NCBI RefSeq assembly: GCF_025602895.1
Contig: NW_026516323.1
Span: 62,001-126,000, forward strand
Direction of reading: 5' to 3'
Source: Polychytrium aggregatum
Lineage: Eukaryota > Chytridiomycota > Chytridiomycetes > Polychytriales
Length of the DNA stretch: 64,000 bases
Shown here: one piece after another, positions 15,379 to 26,613 of the stretch
Position numbering within the stretch: the first letter of the stretch is position 1
Layout: the number at the start of each line of letters is the position of its first letter
The notes under the pieces: generated by a model
Told to the model about the DNA's origin: nothing
The model's database searches: none
Seen by the model: the letters and a program-made list of their open reading frames with translations, nothing else
Made by a program: the position numbers and the translations under genes

Positions 15379-17790
15379 ATGGAGCCCTCCGAGCTGTCCA
15401 AGTTCAACAATGACATCATCTACCGCCTTGGCCGGTTCCTCAATCCCCAGCAGAAGCGATATCTCTCGCTGGTGATGCCGCAGTACTCGCCGCTGCTCCT
15501 TCCAGCCACCAGCTCGCAAGCGAGCACCTCCGAGATTGCCCGCGCGCTGGTGCAGATCAGCGAGGAGCCGGACGAATGGCGCAAGCAGCCGACGATGCTC
15601 AAGGTCGTGATCCTCTCACCCAAGCTCATCTACCAAATCTACGACAACCTCAGGGTCCTTGTCAAAGAGACTTCGTCCAAGCGCCACCGCCGGTTCCAGT
15701 CGGCGATGCAGGTCTTGCTGACCTCGGTCGAAACCTTGATCATTTCGAACCTCCAGGGCGACCCAGAGATTGAGGAGAATGTGCTCGAGATCTGGAAGGC
15801 CGTCTTTGCTTCGGATGGGCAGACGAATCGCACGGGAAAGGATGTCGAGGACCAGGCGACGTCGCCGATGATGCTCAAGAACCTCAAGCGCCTCAGTCTC
15901 TCGCGGGTCTCGACCGAGTTTGTGAGTCTGGTGCTTGCCCGGATCGACCCCGAGTCCCTCACGCACCTCAAGATCAACCACATCGACAACCTCGACAACG
16001 GGACCAATCCAGAGACTCTCAAGCTTCTCCGCAACTTTGTCAACCTCAGGCACATCGACGTCTCCCACAACGAGCTTGGTCTTGGACGCTGCAGCAAGCG
16101 CACGCTGTTGTATCTCCTGCAGAAGAAGCCCAATCTCGAGACGCTCCGGCTCCGATCGACCAAGCTCGGGTCGATCACGGCGCTGGGCGCCAACCACCTC
16201 TTCCGGGCGCTCAGGACGACGACGACGCTGAAGCATGTCGATCTGATGGACAACGATATGGGCGCTCTCGGCAGCGGCCACATCCTGCTGGGCCACATCC
16301 TGCACGACAAGCCCAACATGAAGATCTTGGACCTGACGTCCTGCCATCTCGAGAAGATGCCTGTGGAAGAGGTTCTGTCGGTCTTTGGCGAATGCCACAT
16401 GGACGGACTCGAGGTCCTCGAAGCCTCACACAACGACTTTGGTATGACCGAAGCCGGGCGGCAGATCCTGACCCTCCTGCTGCGAAACAAGCCCCGTCTG
16501 CAGCGCCTCAACCTGTGCTTCAACAACCTGTGCCGCATCACGGCCAACGACGTTGCTGCGATGGAGGCCGAGTTCAAGTCCACGGGAATGCCAGAGCTGG
16601 TGGAGCTGGACCTGGCAAGTAACTTCCTGGGCTCGACCGAGGGCGGCCGGGAGCTCTTGCGCTTCCTGCTGTCGTCCAAGCCGCGAATGCGTATCCTGAA
16701 GCTCGACTGGAGCTCGCTCTGGCAGCCTTCGGTCGAGGAGGCCGAGGAGCTGTTCCAGAGCTTTGTTGCGATGGAGCAAATCGAGGAGATCCAGGTCTCA
16801 CACAACGACCTCGGCAGCACCGAGGGCGGCATCAAGGCGCTCCAGTACCTGGCCCACCACAAGCCCCATCTGCGCCGACTCATGCTGGACAACAACAACC
16901 TCGGCAAGGCCTCGCTGGAGGCCGCCGGGCCAGTCGTTCGGAGCCTCGGCGAAATGGCCAAGATCGAGGAGCTGGACCTGTCCTTCAATGCGCTCGGCAC
17001 GTCGGCCTGCGGGAAGGAGATTCTCAAGCAGGCCCTGCACCAGAAGCCCTGGCTCCGATGGCTCGGCCTGAGCGACAACGCCCTGGCCCAGCTCCGGCTG
17101 GCGCAGGAGGACGAGGCCCAACTCAGCACCGAGATCGCCGAGCTGCGGGGACTCGAGAAGGTCATCCTGGGCTCCAACCTGCTCGGCTCGACGGACGACG
17201 GACGCAAGCTGCTGCTGTACTTCCTACAGCGCAACAGCCTCCGGTCGCTCGACCTGAGCGAAAATGCCCTTGGGTCCCTGACGCCGGAGGAGACCGAGGA
17301 GTACCTGTCTCGGCTGGGGCACATGGACCGGCTCCGGGGACTCAACTTGTCGAACAATGCGCTGGGCACGAGCCCGAACGGCAGCGACATTCTGCGCTTC
17401 GGGCTCTGCAACAAGCCCGAGATCGAGACGCTGCAGCTGCAGATGAACCGGCTCTCGCAGCTGTCGCTGGACTGGGCAGAGCAGCTGTTTGAGCCCCTCG
17501 GGGAGATGAAGCGCCTGGAGATTGCCGCCTTTTCCCACAACCAGCTCGGCGAGACCAAGAGCGGCCGCCGCATCCTCGAGAAACTGCTCCACCATAAGCC
17601 CCTGATGACCTATCTGCTGCTGGCCAACAATGCGCTCGCTGCGGCGCCGAGCGAGGTGTTTCGCGAGATCGAGGATATGAAGAGTCTCAAGATTCTGAAC
17701 GTCACCGAGAACGACCTGGCAGGCACTCGCGTTGGCCGGGTGCTCGAGAAGCTCGTGGATGCACGGCGAACCAAGCTCTGTCTGCAGTGA
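15379..17790 (+). CDS. Leucine-rich-repeat protein with F-box-like N-terminus
   Basis: A single uninterrupted exon encodes 803 residues starting in a GCGCCATGGAG context. Residues 6-42 (FNNDIIYRLGRFLNPQQKRYL) resemble a weak F-box: a hydrophobic LxxxII..L..FL pattern followed by SLVMPQYSPLL. Residues 170-800 are ribonuclease-inhibitor-like LRRs. These show a regular double unit of about 55-60 residues with the phrase LGSTEGG(R/I) or close variants after each LxLSxNxL strand. At least ten strand motifs can be counted. LRRs of this type bind proteins. No signal peptide or membrane segment is seen, so it is probably cytosolic or nuclear. Its head-to-head neighbour is a cullin, so a role as a substrate receptor is possible but not shown. 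Absence of introns contrasts with its neighbours. Confidence 0.85.
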   Translation: MEPSELSKFNNDIIYRLGRFLNPQQKRYLSLVMPQYSPLLLPATSSQASTSEIARALVQISEEPDEWRKQPTMLKVVILSPKLIYQIYDNLRVLVKETSSKRHRRFQSAMQVLLTSVETLIISNLQGDPEIEENVLEIWKAVFASDGQTNRTGKDVEDQATSPMMLKNLKRLSLSRVSTEFVSLVLARIDPESLTHLKINHIDNLDNGTNPETLKLLRNFVNLRHIDVSHNELGLGRCSKRTLLYLLQKKPNLETLRLRSTKLGSITALGANHLFRALRTTTTLKHVDLMDNDMGALGSGHILLGHILHDKPNMKILDLTSCHLEKMPVEEVLSVFGECHMDGLEVLEASHNDFGMTEAGRQILTLLLRNKPRLQRLNLCFNNLCRITANDVAAMEAEFKSTGMPELVELDLASNFLGSTEGGRELLRFLLSSKPRMRILKLDWSSLWQPSVEEAEELFQSFVAMEQIEEIQVSHNDLGSTEGGIKALQYLAHHKPHLRRLMLDNNNLGKASLEAAGPVVRSLGEMAKIEELDLSFNALGTSACGKEILKQALHQKPWLRWLGLSDNALAQLRLAQEDEAQLSTEIAELRGLEKVILGSNLLGSTDDGRKLLLYFLQRNSLRSLDLSENALGSLTPEETEEYLSRLGHMDRLRGLNLSNNALGTSPNGSDILRFGLCNKPEIETLQLQMNRLSQLSLDWAEQLFEPLGEMKRLEIAAFSHNQLGETKSGRRILEKLLHHKPLMTYLLLANNALAAAPSEVFREIEDMKSLKILNVTENDLAGTRVGRVLEKLVDARRTKLCLQ

Positions 17791-17917
17791 AACGCAGAGC
17801 GATTGGGCAATAGAGGATACGTAGAGAATAGACCGCTATTTCCCTCAAACGCATGGACGGACTGCGGGCCGATCTGCGACGAGATCAGTAGTCGGGTCAC
17901 ATCGCATTGGATCAGGA

Positions 17918-17962
17918 CCAGATCAAGTCAGATCAGATCACATCACATCGCATCAGATCGGA
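17918..17962 (+). repeat. Degenerate 5-10 bp GATCA/CATCG repeat
   Basis: Alternating GATCAGATCA and CATCACATCG units run for about 45 bases, downstream of the LRR gene. Confidence 0.7.
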
Positions 17963-18163
17963 TCTGGTGGCAGATTGCTTTCGTTTTCATCGTAGTTTTT
18001 AGGGGAGGGGGGGGGGCCGTGGAGGAAGAGCATCCCAATTGAGTCCGCTCCAGACGCCCCGCAAGCGAGGCATCCCAGAGCGACTTGTGTATTGCACTTC
18101 ACAGGTGGCTGTCCACGCGCCTGGTTTCAAACCCCCAAGAGACCTTGCGGTCCCAAGGATAAG

Positions 18164-18391
18164 AAAAAAAAGGGGGTCGGCTTGCTGGTGACGACGTCGA
18201 CCCATACGGCCTTGCTCCTCTCGAGCTACTAGGACTTTTTGGGAGACTGCCAAAGGTCGTGAGAAGCGCCTTCCTCCCCCGCGAGGGGACGGGGAAGAAA
18301 GAGCTTCCGTATGTTTGCCTTTAAACACAAGCTTCCCTCCAAGGCCCCCCGGCGGCCAGAGAGGAGCGACCAGGCCAGGGCGCTTATATAG
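18164..18391 (-). ncRNA. Possible Pol III-type small RNA locus
   Basis: On the minus strand CTATATAAG (18391-18383) matches a strong TATA box. About 220 bases downstream, at 18171-18164, is a run of eight T, a typical Pol III terminator. The stretch between has no open frame of note and contains a GC-rich inverted repeat around CCCCTCGCGGGGG. This layout fits a TATA-driven small RNA of roughly 190 bases. I could not match it to U6, RNase P, MRP, SRP, U3 or 5S RNA by eye. Confidence 0.2.
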
Positions 18392-18931
18392 CGGCGGCAA
18401 AGCAGGCGCGTGGCTTGGCGATCGGCTCAGCCACACGCATATGAATCAGGTGGGCGCACGGGGAATGCAGGCGAGGCGCGAGCGAGATCGGCCTCGTCTG
18501 GTCTCGTCTCGTCTCGCGTCTCGGATTCATGTCGGATCAGCCTGAGCCATGAAGCTCTATTGGAGTGTGCTGGTGTGCTGGTGTGGAGGGTCAAGAAGCA
18601 AATGGACAAAATGCGGGAGATATTGGAAACAAGAGACGGTCGGTGCCAAGTGGGAGTGGAGCGGTGAGTGGGCGGAAATGACAGCCAGAGAGATGTTGTC
18701 GATGCCAGAAAGGTGCTCCGGGACGGCCTGGGGTCTCAAAGGGCTCATAAATTCCATCGAGACGACGAGTACAGGGACCGGGGACGCTGGAAATCGCGAT
18801 GGCGATGGCGATAGCGATAGCGGAAGCCACGTCAGAGGTGAATCCCAGCACGAGGCTGCGAAGGTCGCTCCCGCCTTCCATTTGGGCCCTATGGCCATGG
18901 CAACGATACAGCCCTCCGTCATTCAGTAGGC

Positions 18932-19643
18932 TCAGGGACGGGCCGGGGCGTCCGGAAGGATCCGCAGCTTCTCCTCGATGGTCTTGAGCTCATGTGGCGG
19001 CTCGTACAGATGCCACTTGCCGGCATCGGCCTTGGGAATTCGGACGGGTGCAGGTCCCTGCTTGCCTGTGGGATTGTGGTGGTTTCACATCGGGTTAGAG
19101 GCGAGGTAGGACATATCCGTATTGATGTGTGCGTGTGGGGATGGGCGAAGGACTGCTGCTGTTCACAGAACTCGATCGAGTTTGCTTTGAGATGCCATCG
19201 GGTGGCGACGACATTGCGTTTCTATCCAGCCCAGTTCAAAAATGCCTGTCGTCGATTGGGATCCAGAATCGCGGGCCAGACTCACCTTTCCACGTCAGAA
19301 CACCGTACGCCTGGAAGTCATCGAATCGAGTCGAGTGAAGTCGAGTTGGGTCGAGTCGAGTGCAGCATCGGCGCCAGGAACAGACCCGTATTAGCCACGA
19401 TCATGGGAACCCACCCTCCTCCGTCTCTCAAACGCTGCCGATCCAACTCACATCTTGATCCTTGACGGTGGTGATGGTGTAGAAGGAGTCATGCATGCCC
19501 TTTCGATAGTGCTCCGTCGACGCGATCCGAAGCCCAGCCCCTCCGTTTGGAGCGCTGCGGGTCAGATCAAAGATGGACTTGCGAGTCAGCTGGCGGATGA
19601 AGGTTGGGTGGGCTCCCCATAGTTCCTTGACGATCGTGGCCAT
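18932..19643 (-). CDS. Small protein, probable mitoribosomal mS34-like subunit
   Basis: Three exons (19643-19452, 19310-19286, 19065-18932) join in frame to 116 residues; the middle exon is only 25 bases. The central phrase AYGVLTWKGK, preceded by FYTITTVKDQ, resembles the mS34 (MRPS34) signature HGKAWGxLTFKG. The segment GGAGLRIASTEHYRK would be the glycine-rich strand before it. If right, the protein is part of the small subunit of the mitochondrial ribosome. No obvious cleavable presequence is present, though the start is rich in basic and hydroxylated residues (RQLTRKSIFDLTRSA). The ending is KLRILPDAPARP. The exon structure is well supported; the family name is a guess from short motifs. 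Confidence 0.6.
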
Positions 19644-21435
19644 TTGTCGGTGCTGGTTGCAGGTTGGGGGTTGTGAGTGAATCAAAGGATGATGGATCGA
19701 TGGACAATGCTCGTCTTTTCGTCGTTCGGCAGGATGAACCGGTTCACGTTTGGAGGGGGGAGCGCTGTTGATCCGGGTGTCGATAGTGGAAACCGCAAGG
19801 CCAGATCGGCCAGATCGAGACCACCGAAAAAAAGGCAGAAAAGCGTGCGCGGATCTGTGTCGCAAGGACGACGACACAGAAGCACGAGCGAGGGCAAGGG
19901 CAAGGGCAAGGGCGCGAGCGAGGGCAAGGACAGGGGCTGGCTGGCACAACCCTTAGGGCTCGGCCATGAGCTCAGTCCACGTGGTGACGGCGCGAAAGCA
20001 CGCGAGAACAGCTGATTGGCGCTTTCCCCCCACGCTGCCAATTCCCACTCACCCCCGCACGGAGGACACGGGGCAGACGGACATGCAAGTGACAGCCGCC
20101 CTTGACGACGCTGCCTTGATCTTGGGTCCAAACCCAAGACCCGATCCAGACAGGATTGCGAGCGCAAAGAGGCGGCGTCGTCCCGGGCAGCTTCCTTCAC
20201 AGGCAAGTCCATCGGGGAAAATTGTGCGAGGAAGACACGGCGTCACACGGCAGTGACGGAGCTCTGTTTCCCCAAAGCGAAGAGTAGTAGGAGGAGGAGT
20301 ATGAGCAAAGGGAAGAGCGTCGGAAGTATCACTCTATGAGATCTAGTCTATTCTATCGCTGCTCGTTTTCATAAATAGGGGGGGGGAGGTTAAGGGAAGA
20401 CCAAGGACCGAGCATAATAAGGAGATCAATCGGGAGACATAAAAAGAAAGAGAGAAAGAGAAAAAGAGAGGCGATTGCCGAAAGGCAAGAGGATGAATTG
20501 CAGCACGAGAGGGAGAGCACGCTCAGCAATGCTTTCTGAAGCAATCATTAACAAGACAGTCCGAGTAAATAAGATAGCGCAGGAAGGAGAGAGGGGGGGA
20601 GAGAGAGGCCATTTAGGGCTTCTAGAATAAATAGTTAGCTCGATTTGTAAACGACAAGATTGCGAGCGACGAAGGGAAGTAGGGCAGCGCGAGTTGGCGA
20701 AAGAGAGAGAGGAGGGGTGGGGAGGGAGACGTCCAAGAAATCAGAACTGAAGGCGAGATAATAATAATAAAAGGGTCATAGGCGAGCGCGTTTCCCCCAG
20801 AGAAGTCGGCGAGTACCGGGGGGGAGCTTGGCAATCGAGTCGCTTCAGGGGAGGGGAGATACGGGCAGCAGCATCAGTAGCAGCGGCAGCGGCTTCAACA
20901 TCATCGTGGTGGACAGGGAGGTGTGCCCAATCGGTTTGCGAGATTGGCACGGATTTTGGGATCGGTCCGGTCTGGCCACGGCGAGATTCGAAGAGTTGAG
21001 AGGCGAGCCCAGGTACGAGGGAGGGGGAGGGATCAGGAACAGAGATAGCGATGAGGGCTTCAAAGAGACGAGGCAAATCACAAATATAGATGAGGGATAA
21101 GGACCAGGATAGGTGGGGGGTTTTGCCTCGGGTCCATCGCCAGCTCGAGCTGGGCTGCCACAGCTCAGCAGATACTGGGAGAGGTTTGACGGGGCGAGCG
21201 CTGCGAAAGGATAAGCGGCCAAGCGAAGGGGGCGGAGGGCGTTCGCGCAACAAAGACGGAGAAGGGAGCAAGAACGAAGCAAGAGCAGAGGGGAGGACGA
21301 AAACCAAAACCGAGGTGCTTAGGAGGAACGGGGGGAGGAATAGCACAGATGGCGAGCAGCCTGGGACTACTCTGGCGCGTCACAGTCTTGAGGAAGACAC
21401 GAGAGCGCCAAGAGAAAGCGCTAAGGCAAAGCGGC
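19644..21435. other. Intergenic region, purine-rich on the plus strand
   Basis: From about 20270 to 21420 the plus strand is strongly A/G-rich, which on the minus strand is CT-rich and probably the 3' UTR and flank of the C2H2 factor. A GAGCGAGGGCAAGGGCAAGG-type repeat lies at 19883-19940. No gene is supported. Confidence 0.5.
19883..19940 (+). repeat. 6-bp GGGCAA-type tandem repeat
   Basis: GGGCAA and GAGCGA units alternate for about 58 bases upstream of the mS34-like gene. Confidence 0.75.
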
Positions 21436-23388
21436 TTATGGCTCTGTCGAGTCGGTTTTGCAAGGTCCCTTGGACCGCATCGAGTGTCTCTTGAGGGCAT
21501 CCTGTGGTAGAGGGGGGGGGCAGGACGATCAAGGCCGAGAGATGAGAACGATGGCAATAGGGTCAGGACCGACTTCAAAGTACACACCAAGGTAGCCCTG
21601 TCGTCCGCGTTGCCGATGAGAACATGCACTCACCATTCGCGAGAACGTCTTGTGGCACACGAGGCACTCATAGGGGCGGTCTGTCGAGTGAAGCGAACGC
21701 TCGTGGCGCCGAAGATCGTGCGAACGGCGGAAAGTCGAGCCACAGGTGTTGCATTGATGGTTCCGTTCGTTCTGGTGCGACTTGAGATGGGCACGCAGGT
21801 GGGTCTGCTTCGAGAAGGTGCGGGTGCAGTCGTCATGAGGACACGAAATCATGTTCTGAGACATGTGGTTGTAGGTGGAGGGATCTGCGGAGCCAGAGGG
21901 CAGCGGAGCCAGAGGGCAGCGGACATGGGCGTAAACAGAGGGCCATGTGGACGCGATCAGGGTCGTTGCCAGAGATGACAAGGGTTGTTGTCAAGATCGA
22001 GAGGCCGCTCTGGCAGCGGTCCTAGCGGCTGACAGCGAGTGTAGAGCGATGCGACCAAGCCAGCCAGAAGCAGCGGATGCAGCGGATGCAACGGATGCAG
22101 CGGATGCAACACAAACAGCAGAGGCAACAGGTCTGGTGCTGTATGATGCAAAGAGCAAAGCCGCTGTTCGTCGTGACAGACACACTCCAGATCACACAGT
22201 GCACAGCGCTGCCAAAGGATGCTACTCACCGACACCGCTCATCTCGTAGTGGCCGCCTCGGATGGTATACTGAGGCTCAGGGTAGTAGTGCTCCATCGCT
22301 GGGGAAATCGTCTGTCCCGAGTCCGGCGTGGTCTCGAAGGAAGTGCGGCCAAAGGCCATCTCGTCCGCATAGTTCGGGGTGCCGTCGCCAAAGTTCGAAG
22401 CCGAGATTGGGGGAGCCACACCGGCGCCCATGTAGAAGGGCTCGCCCGTGGCGGTGGGCAGTGCCTGCTGGGGGCCGACGTACGAGAGGATGGGGCCGAT
22501 ACGGTGGTCTCCAGCGGTGATGGCAGCGGCCGCAGCGGCCGTGACGATGGGCGGGGAGGCAAGAGGGCCTGTCGAGGATCCCAGGAGAGAGCTGCTGCCG
22601 GCGCTGACAATGGTGCTGGAGGAGCCGTAGGGCGAGTGGCCAAAGGGCTGGGCTGAGTACTCGTGGTGGATCGACTGCGACGCCGTGCGCGCGGCCACCG
22701 GGGCCGACAGGACGGGCAGGTTTGAGCCAGGCGCCGATACATAGACCGGATGCGACGGCGACTGTGCCAGGGCCAGGTTGCGCTGCGAGTTGTCCGCCGA
22801 GGAAGGCGAAAACGGCCGGGTCAGCAGCGGCATGGTTGGGTAGGGCGAGTAGCTGTGCGGGTGGTAGCTTGGGCGGACGGTCGTCGAGGCGGAGTGGTGG
22901 GAACGGGCGAGCGAGCCAGCAGGGCCGTACAGGCTGTTCGAGTCCGGCACCAGAGGAGAAGGGCTCGAGGAGCTGCCGTAGGACGAGGGCGATACTTGGG
23001 CGACATAGCCGGAGGAGGCCGATGGGTGCGACGGGTAGGGGCGACGAGGGTCTGTTGAAGGGCCGAGGGGAGCCGCACTCACAGCAGCGGCAGCCGGGTT
23101 GGGGGTCGACGCCGGCGGGTACTGGCCAAAGGGCGAGACCGAAGCAGGATTGGCCATGTCGGCAGCGTGGGAGGGATAGAAGGAGCCGACGACGGTGCGT
23201 TGAGGGGCCGTGAGCCCCGTGGGAGAAAGAGCCTGCATCCCGTAGAGGGATTGGCCTTGTGGGAAGGTCGAGATCGAGAGCGCCTGGGGCTGTGCCGGAG
23301 CCGAGGTCAGGGGCCTACTTGAGGGGGCGACGGGATGGTACATCGGCGGCTGCATGGCGGGGTTGGTATATTGGAGAAAGTCTATCAT
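21436..23388 (-). CDS. C2H2 zinc-finger transcription factor
   Basis: Three exons (23388-22230, 21884-21634, 21501-21436) give 491 residues. The first 386 residues are low-complexity, rich in Ser, Pro, Ala, Tyr and Gly, as in activation domains. Three consecutive fingers follow from about residue 398. These are CPHDDCTRTFSKQTHLRAHLKSH, then CNTCGSTFRRSHDLRRHERSLH, then CLVCHKTFSRMDALKRH with a final Cys replacing His (GPC). The second intron splits the third finger, and the joined DALKRH restores it. The arrangement, with RSHDLRRHE in finger 2 and a Cys-ending last finger, recalls Crz1-type calcineurin-responsive factors. No calcineurin docking motif was verified. The protein should act in the nucleus. 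A TATATA element at 23711-23716 lies about 320 bases upstream. Confidence 0.85.
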
Positions 23389-24210
23389 AAATACGAGGCG
23401 AGGGAAGGGACTGAGCGGGAGCGGCGGCTCGGGCTCGGGAGACGGCTTGATCGGGCTTGGACGAGATCCTGTGGGCAGAGGCGAGATCGGGGAGAGAGAG
23501 ATCGCTGGGGGTCAGATACGGGGACTGTCGGCGGAGGCAGATAGGGAGGGGGTCGTCTTGGTGACAAGCCGGCAAAGACCGGGAGGACAACAGTCGAGGA
23601 CAACGGTCGAGGGCTGGAGGCGGGGGGAGGGAGGGGACCTACTGCGAGACAGCGATGGAGCGGTGCGGGAAGAAGAGGCAAAAGCAGAAAGAGTCGGAGG
23701 GGCGGATGGGCGAGATATATAGGTGTCGAGGGGGGCAGCGGCTGCCCAGCGGGCGCACAACAGAATGGCACGCCCAAACGGGAAACACGGCCGAGAATAA
23801 CTTGGAAAGGCTGCCCAACGAAACAAGCCGATCGATCGAGACAGCAAACAGCAGCCGGGAAGAGCCGCAATCGGCGGTGCCGCCCTGGCCGGCAGCAGGC
23901 TGGTCGTCGGCTATATTTGGTGGTCGGGCGAGGGCCAAGAAGTCGAGGACCACGGGGTCAAGGACTAAGAGGTCGACGGCGAGCAGGATGGACAAAAATA
24001 GGGCGCGGGCGCAGCGAATGTGTGATCGTGGGAGGGTGTGGGTGGCCGAAAGGATAGATGGACAATGTGGGGGGGTGGGTTGAAGGGTAATATGGGAGTG
24101 ATCTGGGCGGGGGGCGAGGTGGAAGTGGACAAACAATAGAACCAGGCGCTGCAAAGAGGGCACCACAAGACCACACACGAGTGAAGGATGACGGCAACGA
24201 ACGGCCTTGG

Positions 24211-24298
24211 TGCTCGCAAATGAATGCTTGCAAATGAATGCTTGCAAACGAATGCTTGCAAATGAATGCTTGCAAACGAATGCTTGCAAACGAATGCT
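24211..24298 (+). repeat. 14-bp minisatellite, six copies
   Basis: The unit TGCTTGCAAAYGAA repeats in tandem with C/T variation at one position. The ATGAATGC and TTGCAAA parts make each unit AT-richer than the surroundings. Confidence 0.9.
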
Positions 24299-24433
24299 CT
24301 GCCATAGGGCCCAAGGCGGGCAAGGAACAGGGGCTCGGGCAACATGGTGGTCGGCAAAGGAAGCGTGGTGCGTGGGAGCTGCGTGGCCCCGGCAAAGCCT
24401 CTCGGGAACAACACGACCGCCCTCCGAAGACAA

Positions 24434-24480
24434 GTACAATTCCAAGGAAGTAGCCTCCAAGGAAGTAGCCTCCAAGGATG
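24434..24480 (+). repeat. 16-bp direct repeat, nearly three copies
   Basis: TCCAAGGAAGTAGCCT repeats in tandem; the third copy is partial. Confidence 0.8.
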
Positions 24481-25149
24481 CTGTACCCGCCAACGGCAGC
24501 AAGGCCATGTGCGTTGCAAAGGACGGCCAGGACACGGGAGCAGAGGGAGAAAGAATCACAGGAGAGAACTGCACGAGACCAAGGACGGCGTCATGCAACA
24601 AGAGCGCCTGCAAGCTGCTCGTCGTCGTGATGGACTGCATTGCGGACCCGACTCGAGGGCGGCGACGCAGCCAACAAAACAGACGGAGCAATGCGGCGTG
24701 GAACCAACTCGGGGAGCGGGGCATCGAGCCCAAGGAAGAGGGAGCCAAAACAGCGAACGCAGCGAGCGAGAGAAATGTCGCCCGGAGGTAACGGGAGAAT
24801 GCAATCGACGGACTGGGAGGGAGTAACTCGTGGCGATCTGGAGCAAGTGCTTGTCACAGCGAAGGAGCGGAGATGGAAAGGAGGAAGCACGCAAGGGTGG
24901 CAACTGTGGCAAAGACCGGGAGGCGGTCGTTGCCACCAGACCAGGAATAGTGGAGCCGGGGAGGGGCGAAGAGAGGAGAGGAGGGGTGGAAACGGCGTTG
25001 GTGGCAAGTGCCCTCCGACGAGGCAACAACGAGAGACAGTAGTGGCGAGGGGGTAGATGTGGATGCGGTCATGGAGAGGCGTAGATCTGGAAAGCGATCG
25101 AGGCAGATCTGGGGGGTGGGGTGGTCGGGGCGGGTACAAAAAGTGGTCG

Positions 25150-25202
25150 GACGATCCCAGATGGTCCCAGATGGTCCCGAATGGTCCCGAATGGTCCCAA
25201 GA
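25150..25202 (+). repeat. 11-bp minisatellite, five copies
   Basis: ATGGTCCCRGA units run in tandem with A/G variants. Farther right, at 25295-25336, GATGCCATGC units form a related short array. Confidence 0.85.
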
Positions 25203-26179
25203 TGGATCGCCTGGACAGCGCTTCGACCGGCCAGGGTGTTCCTGGCCAAGGGACATCACGCCAAGGCACTGCGACTGCAATGTCCGGCAGGGATGGGATG
25301 CCATGCGATGCCATGCGATGCACTGCAATGCAAGCTTACCAAAGAGGTGTGCACCAGGGCGAATAGAGTATTCTCGCGACGGCTTGAGGGCGGGAGGCTC
25401 TGGAGCGAGAGGGAGACAAAACCACCCTTCCGAAAAAGTAGCAACCGTGGCTTTGGGCAGCGACGGTGGATCAGAGAGGGGAGTTTAGCGAGAGATTGGG
25501 AGCGGTGGTGGACAGCAGGGGAGTGCGATTGCCGAGGTAGTGGTGGGGCTCGCAGATCAGGACAAAGTGGAGGAGAAGAGTGGCGAGAGACCAGGGGACC
25601 ATGCGCCGTGGTGCAAAGTACCAACCGGGAAAGTCTCGAGCCAAGCGACGAGGGCGGGGTCGAGGCCGGAGGGGAGGGAGCCGGCAAAGAAAAAAGAGTC
25701 TCACGACGCTGGGGGTCGGCGAGCGAGAGGAGGGGTGCAGAGCAGTTATAGGCGTAACAAGACCGCAAATTTCGAACCCAGGGCCGCCCACAAGGCGAAA
25801 AAAAGACGGCGGCAGCGACAAGCAAGCAACAAGCAAGCAACAAGCAGGGGGAGTGGGGCGAGTAAGCCAGCAAGCAGGCCGGGGGGGGGCAAGTCCACAG
25901 CGGGCCGAAATAGCGGGGCCCTGCGCGTCTGTGGCCGGGCGTGGGCAAAGCCGGTGCTGCTGCCGGTGCTGTGCGGGCAAGCGTCCATGATCTTGTTGGC
26001 GCTGCGCGGGGGCAGCCGGTGCATCGTTAGTTGCGGGCCTGTGTCAAAGTCGCGGGAGGGAAAAAGTAACCACTTGGGGAGTGTTGTCTGATCGGCCGCG
26101 GGCGAGTGCCAGGATGGTCGCCGCGCTTGGGCAACGGTGGCTGCAGTTGGTGCAGTAGTTGATGCAACAGCCGGTGTGG

Positions 26180-26275
26180 TGGTTGGAGTGACAATTGGTG
26201 TAATAGTTGGTGTAATAGTTGGCGTAATAGTTGAAGTGACAGTTGAAGTGACAGTTGAAGTAATAGTTGGGACAC
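26180..26275 (+). repeat. 12-bp minisatellite, about eight copies
   Basis: Units of the form GTTGRWGTRAYA run in tandem. One plus frame reads as a repetitive Val/Ile/Gly string and one minus frame as LLHQ repeats; neither looks like a gene. Confidence 0.85.
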
Positions 26276-26567
26276 TGGTGGCAATGGCGGGTATGCTAGT
26301 TGTTAACTAACGCTAACAACAGCGCTAACAACAACACTCTCTGTGCAGCAGCACACTCGTCCCTTGCCTGGACTGCCCCCCCAACCAACAAGCGGTCCTC
26401 TCCTGCATCGCTGTATCGCACTCCCCTTTGGTGGGCGCACGGCCGCGCGTCCGCCAATGCATTATCGCCATGCCACCACTGTCGCTCGTAACGCCCGGGC
26501 ATGTGGCTGCTTCTGCCTGGATCGACTTGGGCCGGCTGCGAACAGCCAGATCCAGCGACGGACATCT

Positions 26568-26613
26568 AACAACTGACAACTGACAATTGACAATTGACAA
26601 TTGACAATTGATA
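26568..26613 (+). repeat. 7-bp AATTGAC tandem repeat
   Basis: Seven units of AAYTGAC lead into related CAATCGATAG-like sequence. It is AT-rich compared with its surroundings. Confidence 0.85.

Larger units (their letters stand above)
17791..18931. other. Intergenic region downstream of the LRR gene
   Basis: It holds a GATCA/CATCA-rich repeat at 17918-17962, a G-run near 18001, and the possible small-RNA locus at 18164-18391. Open frames here are short and do not look like proteins. Confidence 0.5.

Noticed and set aside
15639-17573. 644-codon open frame antisense to the LRR gene
   Set aside because: Ser/Arg-rich composition typical of the reverse complement of a GC-rich LRR exon; no family.
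18114-18140. tRNA-like GGTTTCAAACCCC segment
   Set aside because: Looks like a T-arm at first, but no acceptor stem, D-arm or anticodon arm can be built around it.
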